A stretch of DNA of 64,000 nucleotides, from NCBI RefSeq assembly GCF_003312425.1, contig NZ_QNUX01000007.1:1-64000 (forward strand), given 5' to 3'. The number at the start of each line of letters is the position of its first letter. Within the stretch, counting starts at the first letter, position 1. Below are positions 17,254 to 25,209 of this stretch, in pieces. The stretch comes from Flavobacterium psychrolimnae (GTDB taxonomy: Bacteria; Bacteroidota; Bacteroidia; Flavobacteriales; Flavobacteriaceae). Under the pieces are notes generated by a model that saw only the letters and a list, made by a program, of their open reading frames with translations, was not told where the DNA came from and made no database searches. The position numbers and the translations under genes were made by a program.

Positions 17254-17706
17254 TTATTTGATTCGTACACTCCATTCAAAATCCATTTCGGAGACTTGTA
17301 TTCCCTTTTCATCTGTTCCTATGGATTTCATCCAAAAGGTTTGCCCTTCACCGGTGGCAATAGTTTCTTGAATTGCTTTTTCTATTAAATGCCCGTCCTT
17401 GCAGGTGAAAGTGATTCTTCCTGTAGCTTTTTTGGTGAAATTTCCTTTGTTATTGGCTACCAACATCGAGATTTTCCTGCCGCTTTTTTGAATTTGAAAC
17501 ATCACCAAAGCTCCTGTAGAAAGCTCAGCCGCCATGGCTTGTACCGCAAAATACATGGAATTAAATGGATTTTGGTTGATCCAACTGTGTTTAACAGAAA
17601 CTACACATTGGTTCTCATCTATTGTTTTTACGCGTACTCCACATATAAATGCCGACGGTAATTTGAACAATAAAAATTTATTAAGTTTTGATGCTGTAAG
17701 TTTCAT
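17254..17706 (-). CDS. DUF4442 family hotdog-fold protein
   Basis: 150 residues, soluble. The length and segments such as HSWINQNPFNSMYFAVQAMAAELSTG match DUF4442, a hotdog-fold family related to acyl-CoA thioesterases. In this family the N-P-F-x-S-M-Y/F segment sits where thioesterases hold the helix that binds the pantetheine. A catalytic Asp or Glu is not obvious, so thioesterase activity is inference; the conserved Glu in MAAELSTG is the candidate. It is a single gene, convergent with the cysteine-rich gene and divergent from the DUF4870 operon. Confidence 0.8.
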   Translation of the reverse strand: MKLTASKLNKFLLFKLPSAFICGVRVKTIDENQCVVSVKHSWINQNPFNSMYFAVQAMAAELSTGALVMFQIQKSGRKISMLVANNKGNFTKKATGRITFTCKDGHLIEKAIQETIATGEGQTFWMKSIGTDEKGIQVSEMDFEWSVRIK

Positions 17707-17921
17707 ATGTAGCTAATATTTGTTTTTTTATCGGAATATGGTATCGCCATTCTTCATTATTTTTTTATGTCCCGAAGCTTCGGGATTGAATCACGGCGAG
17801 TTCATTTTTACTAGGTTTTTTGCTAAAATACAAAAAAATAGTATGCGTACATATAAAATTAATTTGTTAATTTTATGTTAATATTTGGTACTATGCGAAA
17901 CAAGATACTGTCTTTTAGACA

Positions 17922-17929
17922 TATATTTG
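17922..17929 (+). promoter_or_regulatory. Candidate -7 promoter box TATATTTG
   Basis: An exact TAnnTTTG match 68 bp before the DUF4870 gene; probable promoter of that gene and possibly of the downstream stress operon. Confidence 0.4.
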
Positions 17930-17997
17930 CATAAGAAATTACTATGTAGCCTATTTGCTATTACAGTTAACCAGTTTCAATCATCAAAATCAAAAAA

Positions 17998-18453
17998 ATG
18001 GAAACAACTACTGAAAAAAACATCGCAACATTTACACATTTGAGTTCATTAACTCAATACTTCATTCCTTTTGGAAATTATATTTTTCCAATAGTGCTTT
18101 GGAGTACTAAAAAAGAGGAATCTGAATTTGTGGATCACCACGGAAAACAAGTCCTGAATTTTCAATTGAGTTTACTTTTATACTCTTTACTGCTGATTAT
18201 GATTGCCGTTCCTTCGTTTCTTATTTCAGTGTTTAAGGACACTTCATTTGAGACATTAGTAAATCATCATGACATTACGCTTTCAAATTTCAACTTTGAA
18301 AATAATATTGGAGCACTAACAGTTGGATTAATTTGTGTTTTGATTTTTGGACTTTTGAAAGTGGCTGAATTCTTTTTGATTATTTACGCTTCAATCAAAA
18401 CATCAAACGGAGAAAAATATAAATATCCAATAACGATTCCGTTCATAAAATAA
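17998..18453 (+). CDS. DUF4870 membrane protein
   Basis: 151 residues with three to four membrane segments: about 15-35, 60-85 and 110-135. The start ATFTHLSSLTQYFIPFGNYIFPIVLW and the FVDHHGKQVLNFQLS segment between the first helices are the DUF4870 (Tic20-like) signature. In many bacteria this family is encoded beside PspC, PadR and DUF2807 genes, as here. The function is not established; a role in the envelope or in stress sensing is inferred from that linkage. A dispersed repeat lies between this gene and padR, so co-transcription with the next genes is uncertain. Confidence 0.85.
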   Translation: METTTEKNIATFTHLSSLTQYFIPFGNYIFPIVLWSTKKEESEFVDHHGKQVLNFQLSLLLYSLLLIMIAVPSFLISVFKDTSFETLVNHHDITLSNFNFENNIGALTVGLICVLIFGLLKVAEFFLIIYASIKTSNGEKYKYPITIPFIK

Positions 18454-18504
18454 GGAAGCATTCAGGTTAAAAGAGAATAGACGTAATACATAAAGCGAAC
18501 GAAC

Positions 18505-18581
18505 TAGCCCTTATTAAAACGGCATCCTTTACTTGCTTCTTTAAGCAAGTAAAGATAAAGTGGAAAGCAGGAATAAGCTCC
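18505..18581 (-). repeat. Dispersed hairpin repeat, copy 1
   Basis: Read on the minus strand it runs from GGAGCTTATTCCTGCTTTCC to AATAAGGGCTA, with an internal hairpin formed by ACTTGCTT and AAGCAAGT. The same conserved ends frame a longer, different internal sequence at 24160-24302. I recall similar elements scattered through Flavobacterium genomes; their function is unknown. Confidence 0.7.
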
Positions 18582-18649
18582 AAAAAATAAATCAATCATC
18601 AATCAAAAAATGAACTATTTAATCAACACAAAATCAAAAAAAAGAAATT

Positions 18650-18982
18650 ATGAACATTGAAAACACAAAAGCCCAGATGCGTAAAGGTGTTCTCGAGTTT
18701 TGCATCTTATCCGTTTTAAAGGAAAAAGATGCCTACACATCGGAAATACTGGACACTTTGAAAAACGCAAAATTATTAGTCGTAGAGGGAACTATTTATC
18801 CGCTGTTAACACGACTTAAAAACGACGGATTACTCAACTACCGCTGGGAAGAATCGACCTCAGGACCGCCAAGAAAATATTACGGTCTGACCGAAATTGG
18901 ACAAACTTTTTTAAACGAATTGAATGGTACCTGGACTGAATTATCCGATGCCGTAAACCTAATAACCAACCAAAAACAATAG
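18650..18982 (+). CDS. PadR-family transcriptional regulator
   Basis: 110 residues, a compact winged helix-turn-helix. Visible features are RKGVLEFCILSVLKEKDAYTSEI at the start, EGTIYPLLTRLKNDGLL as the recognition helix and start of the wing, then SGPPRKYYGLTEIGQ, the PadR wing motif. No C-terminal dimerisation extension beyond one helix is present, so it belongs to the short PadR subgroup. It lies 2 bp upstream of the PspC gene and presumably controls this operon in response to envelope or drug signals. That regulation is inferred from gene order. Confidence 0.92.
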   Translation: MNIENTKAQMRKGVLEFCILSVLKEKDAYTSEILDTLKNAKLLVVEGTIYPLLTRLKNDGLLNYRWEESTSGPPRKYYGLTEIGQTFLNELNGTWTELSDAVNLITNQKQ

Positions 18983-18984
18983 TC

Positions 18985-20721
18985 ATGAACAAAACTGTAA
19001 ATATAAACCTAGGCGGAATGTTCTTTCACATAGATGAAGATGCATACCAAAAAATGACACGCTATTTTGACGCTATAAAACGTTCTTTATCTAATTCATC
19101 AGGACACGATGAGATTATCAAAGATATTGAAATGCGTGTTTCGGAATTATTGAACGAAAAACAAAAATCAGACAAATATGTTATTGGCTTGAAAGATGTA
19201 GATGAAGTGATTGCAGTAATGGGACAACCAGAAGATTACATCATTGAAGATGAATTGAAAGGAGCAAATACTTACAACAGCAATACAACCAGAAGAACAA
19301 AAAAATTATACCGTGACCGAGAAAAAGGGATGATAGGTGGAGTTTCGGCTGGATTAGGACATTACTTCGGTGTAGATGCCGTGTGGATCAGAATCGTGCT
19401 TATCCTATTAGTTTTTGCTGGATTTGGAACTGGAATATTAGCCTATATCATTCTTTGGATTGTGACTCCGGAAGCAATCACAACTACAGAAAAACTGGAA
19501 ATGACTGGAGAACCGGTTACGATTTCAAACATTGAAAAAAAAGTAAGAGAAGAGTTTGAAAATGTTTCTGACAAGATAAAAAATGCCGATTACGATAAAT
19601 ACGGTAACCAAATAAAATCAGGTGCCGGTAAAATAGGAAATTCTTTTGGTGATTTTATCATGAGCATTTTCAAGATTTTTGCTAAATTCTTAGGCGTAAT
19701 TCTAATCATCACCGGAGTAACAGTATTGTTTTTTCTGTTAATTGGTATTTTTACCTTAGGTTCCGGGGCATTCATTGATTTCCCTTGGCAAGGTTTTATC
19801 GAAGCAGGCAATTTTACGGATTATCCGGTGTGGGCTTTTGGACTTTTGATGTTCTTTGCTGTTGGAATCCCTTTTTTCTTCCTGACCTTACTAGGTTTCA
19901 AATTACTAGCACCAAACATGAAATCTATTGGGAATATTGCAAAATACACTTTGCTTGCACTTTGGTTAATTGCCGTTTCATTAGCGATATCAATTGGAAT
20001 AAAACAAGCCAGCGCATTTGCAGTTGATGGACGAGTAGTTAAAAAAGAAACAATCAATTTGAATCCAAATGATACGCTTTTCATCAAATTCAAACACAAT
20101 GATTATTTTGCTAAAAATGTGGAAGACCGCAACGATTTCATGGTAACGCAAGATTCTACTGGAACTGATATCATTTATTCAAATGAAGTTAGTTTTGAAA
20201 TTGAAAAAACAGATGAAAAACTACCTTACCTTCAAATTGAAAAAGAAGCAAGAGGAAAATCGTTATCAGAAGCAAAAAACAGAGCCGAACAAATTAAATA
20301 CAGTTACAAGATAATTGGCAACCAATTAATTTTAGACAATTATTTACTAACTGAATTAAAAAACAAATACAGAGACCAAGAGATTGAAATAACATTATTT
20401 GTACCAGAAGGACTACTGTTAAAAGTTGATTCTAGTGTTCAAAATTACGACAGATCAGACGACGAATATTTCAATTTACACTACAGTTCAGACAATTACA
20501 TTTACAAAGTAGAAAATTCTCAAATAAAATGTTTAAATTGTCCCGCAGATGAAAACGAATATAATGACGTGGATACTGATACTGAAAATGACAGCATCGA
20601 AACGTCAGTTACCATCAATGAAGATGGAGTTTCTGTGACGAATGACACTTTGATTAATTCAAAAAAGAATCTTAAAGAATTAAAAATAAATAAAGACGGT
20701 ATCATCATTAAAACAAACTAA
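18985..20721 (+). CDS. PspC-domain envelope protein
   Basis: 578 residues. Residues 1-105 form a soluble domain that includes EIIKDIEMRVSELL and GLKDVDEVIAVMGQPEDY. A PspC domain follows at about 107-165 with LYRDREKGMIGGVSAGLG and a membrane helix. Three more membrane segments lie near 230-255, 275-305 and 320-340. The C-terminal ~230 residues are probably periplasmic and resemble the large extension found on PspC proteins of Bacteroidota. PspC proteins are associated with the phage-shock and envelope-stress response. The gene sits between padR and the DUF2807 lipoprotein with gaps of 2 bp, so it is certainly in one operon with them. Confidence 0.9.
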   Translation: MNKTVNINLGGMFFHIDEDAYQKMTRYFDAIKRSLSNSSGHDEIIKDIEMRVSELLNEKQKSDKYVIGLKDVDEVIAVMGQPEDYIIEDELKGANTYNSNTTRRTKKLYRDREKGMIGGVSAGLGHYFGVDAVWIRIVLILLVFAGFGTGILAYIILWIVTPEAITTTEKLEMTGEPVTISNIEKKVREEFENVSDKIKNADYDKYGNQIKSGAGKIGNSFGDFIMSIFKIFAKFLGVILIITGVTVLFFLLIGIFTLGSGAFIDFPWQGFIEAGNFTDYPVWAFGLLMFFAVGIPFFFLTLLGFKLLAPNMKSIGNIAKYTLLALWLIAVSLAISIGIKQASAFAVDGRVVKKETINLNPNDTLFIKFKHNDYFAKNVEDRNDFMVTQDSTGTDIIYSNEVSFEIEKTDEKLPYLQIEKEARGKSLSEAKNRAEQIKYSYKIIGNQLILDNYLLTELKNKYRDQEIEITLFVPEGLLLKVDSSVQNYDRSDDEYFNLHYSSDNYIYKVENSQIKCLNCPADENEYNDVDTDTENDSIETSVTINEDGVSVTNDTLINSKKNLKELKINKDGIIIKTN

Positions 20722-20723
20722 TC

Positions 20724-21464
20724 ATGTTAAAAGTCATCACATTAATTACAAAATTCATTCTGGTTGTCTTAACTGCTTTGTTATTCGCATCCTGCAACCA
20801 CTCCATTAACTTGAATTCAATAGAAGGAAGCGGAAATGTCACCACCGAGAAAAGAAATATTGAAGATGATTTCAAAAGCATAGAAGTCAACAATTCCATT
20901 GACCTTGTCATAGAACAATCAGACAAAACGGAAATAGTGGTTGAAGCTGATGATAATTTACAAAAACACATTACTACCAAAGTAGAAAATGGAACACTTG
21001 TTATTTCATTTGATAAAAATTCTTTTTCGAATGCTGGTTCTAAAAAAGTAACGGTTAAAATGCCGATAATAGATGAATTAGAAGCAACAAGCAGTGCCAC
21101 GATTACGAGCAAGAATACACTGAAAGGCGAAAATATCCGTTTGAACACTTCGAGTGGGGCAAGTATTGATTTAAGCATCGAATCGGATAATATTACTTGC
21201 GATACCAGTAGCGGAAGTACTATCACAATAAATGGAAAAGCACTTCAGATGAAAACAACTGCATCAAGTGGGAGCGAAATTAGTGCCGATGAATTATTAG
21301 CTAATCAGGTAACTGCCGATGTTTCCAGTGGAGCTTCCATAAGTGTTCATCCCATTGTAAAATTAGTTGCACAAGCATCCAGCGGAGGAAATATCTCCTA
21401 CGCCGTACAACCAAAATCGATTCAAAAAGAAACCAGTTCTGGAGGCAGCATAAGCCGACAATAG
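20724..21464 (+). CDS. DUF2807 (GIN-domain) lipoprotein
   Basis: 246 residues. It has a lipoprotein signal (LLFASC at about 19-24) and then a DUF2807 auto-transporter-adhesin-like domain: GSGNVTTEKRNIEDDFKSIEV opens it, followed by short repeating strands with SSG motifs (SSGASIDLSIES, SSGSTITI, SSGSEISADE, SSGASISV, SSGGNISY), each turn of a right-handed beta-solenoid. The protein is probably anchored in the outer membrane or periplasm. It starts 2 bp after the PspC gene. DUF2807 genes regularly accompany PspC in Bacteroidota; the molecular role is unknown. Confidence 0.9.
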   Translation: MLKVITLITKFILVVLTALLFASCNHSINLNSIEGSGNVTTEKRNIEDDFKSIEVNNSIDLVIEQSDKTEIVVEADDNLQKHITTKVENGTLVISFDKNSFSNAGSKKVTVKMPIIDELEATSSATITSKNTLKGENIRLNTSSGASIDLSIESDNITCDTSSGSTITINGKALQMKTTASSGSEISADELLANQVTADVSSGASISVHPIVKLVAQASSGGNISYAVQPKSIQKETSSGGSISRQ

Positions 21465-21494
21465 CAAATACTTCAAGTAAATATAATAGAAATC

Positions 21495-21522
21495 ATCCAT
21501 CACAAGTGGATGATTTTTTTAT
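21495..21522 (+). terminator. Hairpin between the two DUF2807 genes, possible attenuator
   Basis: ATCATCCA (21492-21499) and TGGATGAT (21508-21515) pair, followed by seven T's to about 21521. It may terminate the padR-pspC-DUF2807 transcript or reduce read-through into the last gene. Confidence 0.6.
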
Positions 21523-21549
21523 ATTTGTGTAGACTCAAACCAACTAATC

Positions 21550-22383
21550 ATGAAAAAATATACACTTATACTCCTGCTCCTTTTATCAACCGCATTGACT
21601 TTGGCACAGAAAAAGGAAAAAATAAAAGGATCAAAAACGGTCACGGTTGAGCAACGGGAAGTAGGGAATTTTGAAGCGTTGGTAGTCGAAGATAACCTCG
21701 AAGTACATTTAGAAAGAGGCGAAAGAACCGAACTAAAAATCGAGGCCGATGACAACCTGCACGATATTATTTCATTGGATTTAAGTGACAATATATTGCG
21801 CGTTTATACTACCAAGCAAGCCACAAATTATAAAAAAATCATCGTGAGAGTTACATATACCAAAGATTTGAATCTCATTACCTCAAAAGATGAATCGACC
21901 GTTAATGCGTTACAGGAACTTTTATTGAATACCGTTACCCTAAAAGCGCATGATGCCTCCAAATTATTTTTGAACGTTAACATCAAAGATTTCTTACTTC
22001 AGGCAGATGATAAATCAAAAACAGAACTCAATTTAAAATCCGAAAATACGACTATCGAATTAAGCAAAAATGCATCTTTGAAAGCCTTAGTTAACACTAA
22101 TGATTTGAAAGTGGATATGTACCAAAAATCAGATGCAACTCTTGAAGGAACTGCTATAAATACGCTGATACGATTGGACAATAACGCCTCATTTACCGGA
22201 AACAAATTCACCACAAAAAATGCGGATATCACCACCGAAAGTTATTCTAGCTGCAGTTTATTTACGGAAACATCCGTGATTATTGATGCTGCTAATAAAT
22301 CAGAAATCCAATTGGTGGGTTCCCCAAAAATTGAAATACGAAAATTTGCTGATGAAGCAAAATTGATTAAAAAGTTGAAATAA
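21550..22383 (+). CDS. DUF2807 (GIN-domain) secreted protein
   Basis: 277 residues with a cleavable signal peptide (LILLLLLSTALTLAQ) and no lipobox Cys. The domain opens with GSKTVTVEQREVGNFEALVVEDNLEVHLERGERTELKI-type sequence, as in DUF2807, then continues as a beta-solenoid with Lys-, Asp- and Thr-rich turns instead of the SSG turns of the preceding paralogue. It is 85 bp downstream of the first DUF2807 gene; the gap contains CATCCATCACAAGTGGATG, a small hairpin with following T's that could attenuate transcription. The two proteins probably act in the same envelope process. Confidence 0.85.
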   Translation: MKKYTLILLLLLSTALTLAQKKEKIKGSKTVTVEQREVGNFEALVVEDNLEVHLERGERTELKIEADDNLHDIISLDLSDNILRVYTTKQATNYKKIIVRVTYTKDLNLITSKDESTVNALQELLLNTVTLKAHDASKLFLNVNIKDFLLQADDKSKTELNLKSENTTIELSKNASLKALVNTNDLKVDMYQKSDATLEGTAINTLIRLDNNASFTGNKFTTKNADITTESYSSCSLFTETSVIIDAANKSEIQLVGSPKIEIRKFADEAKLIKKLK

Positions 22384-22395
22384 TCCTCTAACCGA

Positions 22396-22526
22396 CCCTC
22401 TCAAAAGGAGAGGGAGAAAACTGGATTAAATAAATCCCCTCGGGGCAGAGCCCCAAGGGGATTAGCAAAAAAACATCCACAGATCCACAGATTTTTAATT
22501 ATTTTTTTTAATCTGTGAATCTGTGG
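22396..22526. repeat. Cluster of three intergenic inverted repeats
   Basis: CCCTCTC/GAGAGGG (22396-22414) is followed by AATCCCCT/AGGGGATT with an inner GGGGC/GCCCC stem (22433-22463), then the 17-base arms CCACAGATCCACAGATT and AATCTGTGAATCTGTGG with one mismatch (22477-22526). The rest of the 480-bp gap (to 22807) holds more AT-rich repeat-like sequence but no gene. The first hairpins are GC-rich against the local background, so they are probably RNA structures or mobile repeat debris. Confidence 0.65.
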
Positions 22527-22807
22527 CTAAAAAAAATCGAAACAGAGCTTCGAGGAATTAAACTTAAAGAGATTAAACTTCTTAAGGGTAATTAATAAAC
22601 ATTTCAATGAATCTTAAATAAAAAATTGAAACACAGAAAAACACAAAAAAAAAGAGCTAAATAGCCCAATTATTCGGTTAACAAAGTGATGTCTTCCTGT
22701 AAAAAAGTAAGACGCCTTCCAAATTTTTAAAATCTATGTTTCTATGTGGTTGCAAAAATAAACAACCTAAAATATACCCAACTGATGAATTAAAATATCA
22801 TAACAAT

Positions 22808-22842
22808 AAAAAGTCCCACTTGCTATGCAAATGGGACTTTTT
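22808..22842. terminator. Bidirectional terminator at the end of trxB
   Basis: AAAAAGTCCCA (22808-22818) pairs with TGGGACTTTTT (22832-22842). On the minus strand the T run follows the stem about 25 bp after the trxB stop codon. Confidence 0.85.
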
Positions 22843-22866
22843 AAATTTTAACTTTTCTGACTAAGA

Positions 22867-23814
22867 TTATTCTTTAGCAGCCAGATATCTTTCGGCATCA
22901 AGAGCAGCCATACAACCAGTTCCGGCCGCAGTAATCGCTTGACGATATACATGATCCGCAGCATCACCTGCTACAAAAACGCCTTCAACATTTGTTTTTG
23001 AAGTTCCTGGAGTATTTACAATATATCCTGTTTCATCTAATGTTATAAAATCCTTGAAAATATCTGTATTTGGTTTGTGACCGATAGCTACGAAGAAACC
23101 AGTGGCAGGAATGTCAAAAACTTCGTTAGTTGTTTTATTTAAAGCCTTAACACCAGTAACTACTTGTTCATCGCCTAACACTTCAACAGTATCGTGATTC
23201 ATTAAAATAGTAATGTTCTCCGTTTTGCGAACGCGCTCTTCCATGATTTTAGAAGCTCTGAATTTTTCGCTGCGCACTAACATAGTAACTTTTTTACAAA
23301 GTTTAGACAAATAATGAGCTTCTTCACAAGCTGAATCACCAGCTCCCACGATTACAACTTCTTGATTTCTATAGAAAAAACCGTCGCAGACAGCACATGC
23401 CGAAACTCCGCCACCCATTTTCAAATAGTGTTGTTCAGATGGCATCCCTAAATATTTAGCCGATGCTCCGGTAGAAATAATCACTGTTTCACAATGCAAT
23501 TCTATTGTATCATTGATCCAAACTTTATGAATATCGCCCGAGAAATCAACTCTAGTAGCCCAACCATCACGCACATCAGTACCAAAACGTTGTGCTTGTT
23601 CCTGTAACCCAACCATCATTTCCGGACCCGTAATTCCTTCAGGGTTTCCAGGCCAATTTTCTACTTCATTAGTTGTTGTTAGCTGTCCACCAGGCTGCAT
23701 TCCTTGGTACAAAACAGGATTCATGTTTGCTCTGGCGGCATAAATTGCGGCAGTATATCCTGCTGGACCAGAACCTATAATAAGACATTTAATTTTTTCG
23801 ATTGTATCTGACAT
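22867..23814 (-). CDS. trxB: Thioredoxin-disulfide reductase
   Basis: 315 residues, the usual length. FAD-binding GSGPAGYTAA lies at residues 14-23, the redox-active CAVC in GGGVSACAVCDGF at about 139-142, NADPH-binding VGAGDSACEEA at about 157-167, and the second FAD motif GVFVAGDAAD at about 279-288. It transfers electrons from NADPH to oxidised thioredoxin in the cytoplasm. It is a single gene with its own promoter-like box (23843-23850) and terminator. A thioredoxin-like lipoprotein is encoded elsewhere in the window (38599), but it is probably not the partner because it lies outside the cytoplasm. Confidence 0.97.
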   Translation of the reverse strand: MSDTIEKIKCLIIGSGPAGYTAAIYAARANMNPVLYQGMQPGGQLTTTNEVENWPGNPEGITGPEMMVGLQEQAQRFGTDVRDGWATRVDFSGDIHKVWINDTIELHCETVIISTGASAKYLGMPSEQHYLKMGGGVSACAVCDGFFYRNQEVVIVGAGDSACEEAHYLSKLCKKVTMLVRSEKFRASKIMEERVRKTENITILMNHDTVEVLGDEQVVTGVKALNKTTNEVFDIPATGFFVAIGHKPNTDIFKDFITLDETGYIVNTPGTSKTNVEGVFVAGDAADHVYRQAITAAGTGCMAALDAERYLAAKE

Positions 23815-23842
23815 ATTGATGTTTCTTTTGAATTTAACAGTG

Positions 23843-23850
23843 CAAAAATA
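23843..23850 (-). promoter_or_regulatory. Candidate -7 promoter box TATTTTTG for trxB
   Basis: On the minus strand TATTTTTGCAC lies 28 bp before the trxB ATG and matches TAnnTTTG with the common following GCA. Confidence 0.48.
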
Positions 23851-23943
23851 GGATATTATTGCCGTAATACTGAACTAGAAGTATCAGTTTTAATTATTCT
23901 GGAATAAAAAATCCCTTCTGTGAGAACAGAAAGGATCAATTTG

Positions 23944-24018
23944 TCGGGGTGGCAGGATTCGAACCTGCGGCCTCCTGCTCCCAAAGCAGGCGCGATAACC
24001 GAGCTACGCTACACCCCG
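23944..24018 (-). tRNA. tRNA-Pro (anticodon TGG)
   Basis: On the minus strand, acceptor CGGGGTG (ending at 24018) pairs with CACCCCG. The D arm contains GCTCGGTTATCGC. The anticodon stem CCTGC/GCAGG encloses TTTGGGA with anticodon TGG. The T arm GCAGGTTCGAATCCTGC is perfect. Discriminator A is at 23944. CCA is not encoded, unlike the tRNA fragment at 3276-3320. Length is 75 nt, with all invariant positions in place. Confidence 0.97.
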
Positions 24019-24159
24019 AAAGCGGGTGCAAATATAGCACTATTTTTGGCTTCTGCAAAACTATTTCAGAAATAAGAAATAAATTTATTTATTGCGAAAA
24101 TTAGTTAGGAAATATAAATAAATTTAATTTCCAAAGCATTATTCAGTCACAACTCTCAT

Positions 24160-24302
24160 AGCCCGGATGGCAGCGAAAAGCTTCGCCAAGCTGCTCCCAT
24201 TTTTTCTTGACAGAAAATAGCGACCAAAGGAAGCTCCTTTTATGGCATTAGAAAAAACCGGGAGCAGCTCAAGAACTTGAAGCGTACAGCTGGAATAGCT
24301 CC
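24160..24302 (-). repeat. Dispersed hairpin repeat, copy 2
   Basis: On the minus strand it starts GGAGCTATTCCAGCTGTACGC and ends CGCTGCCATCCGGGCTA, the same conserved ends as copy 1 at 18505-18581, with a longer interior. The interior has GAGCTGCTCCCGG facing GGGAGCAGCTTGG and GCTTGGCGAAGC, so the transcript would fold into a long imperfect hairpin. A 72-codon open frame across it is a by-product of the structure. The remaining parts of the 24019-24437 gap show nothing else. Confidence 0.72.
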
Positions 24303-24437
24303 TATTAAATAAAATCCATTTTAAAAAATAGGAATCTGTCAAAAGGCAAGGAATCAAGCTTTAACGAATGTTAACAAAATAGATTTTTAGAAACCATAAA
24401 TAATTGTATTTTTACGGTTCAAAATTTAGAAAAATAA

Positions 24438-25205
24438 ATGGGCAAAATCATCGCGATTGCTAATCAAAAAGGAGGAGTTGGAAAGACTACAACATCAGTT
24501 AATCTTGCTGCTTCATTAGGAGTTTTAGAAAAGAAAGTATTACTTATAGATGCTGATCCACAGGCAAATGCGTCATCAGGATTAGGAATTGACGTTGAAT
24601 CTGTTGAAATAGGAACGTACCAAATTCTAGAACATAGTCATACCCCAAAAGAGGCCATCATAAAATGTTCTGCTATAAATGTGGATGTGATTCCATCGCA
24701 TATTGATCTTGTTGCCATTGAAATCGAATTAGTCGACAAAGAAAACAGGGAATATATGCTTAAAAAAGCATTAGAAAGTGTCAAAGATGATTACGATTTC
24801 ATCATTATTGATTGTGCGCCATCGCTGGGATTACTTACCTTGAATGCTTTGACCGCTGCTGACTCAGTTATTATTCCTATTCAGTGTGAGTATTTTGCAT
24901 TAGAAGGTTTAGGGAAATTACTGAACACCATAAAAAGTATACAAAAAATTCATAATCCGGATTTAGATATCGAAGGATTATTATTGACCATGTTTGACTC
25001 CCGTTTACGTTTGTCAAATCAAGTGGTTGAAGAAGTTCAGAAACATTTTAACGACATGGTTTTTGAGACTATTATTCAGAGAAATGTAAAATTGAGTGAA
25101 GCACCTAGTTTTGGCGAAAGCATTATAAACTACGACGCAACAAGCAAAGGCGCAACTAATTACCTGCACCTGGCTCAAGAAGTTATAAAGAAAAACAGTA
25201 AATAG
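24438..25205 (+). CDS. parA: Chromosome-partitioning ATPase ParA/Soj
   Basis: 255 residues. The deviant Walker A motif KGGVGKTTT is at 11-19, Walker A' LLIDADPQANASSGLG at about 37-52 and Walker B FIIIDCAPSLG at about 116-126. It binds DNA non-specifically in its ATP form and is driven off by ParB, segregating the chromosome origin. It is followed after 4 bp by parB. Neighbours downstream (DUF5683, dapB, lepB) are the usual order in Flavobacteriia, so this is the chromosomal and not a plasmid copy. Confidence 0.96.
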   Translation: MGKIIAIANQKGGVGKTTTSVNLAASLGVLEKKVLLIDADPQANASSGLGIDVESVEIGTYQILEHSHTPKEAIIKCSAINVDVIPSHIDLVAIEIELVDKENREYMLKKALESVKDDYDFIIIDCAPSLGLLTLNALTAADSVIIPIQCEYFALEGLGKLLNTIKSIQKIHNPDLDIEGLLLTMFDSRLRLSNQVVEEVQKHFNDMVFETIIQRNVKLSEAPSFGESIINYDATSKGATNYLHLAQEVIKKNSK

Positions 25206-25209
25206 GTTT

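Noticed and set aside
24139-24357. 72-codon minus-strand open frame
   Set aside because: It lies within the dispersed hairpin repeat (24160-24302), has no family resemblance and is explained by the repeat's structure.
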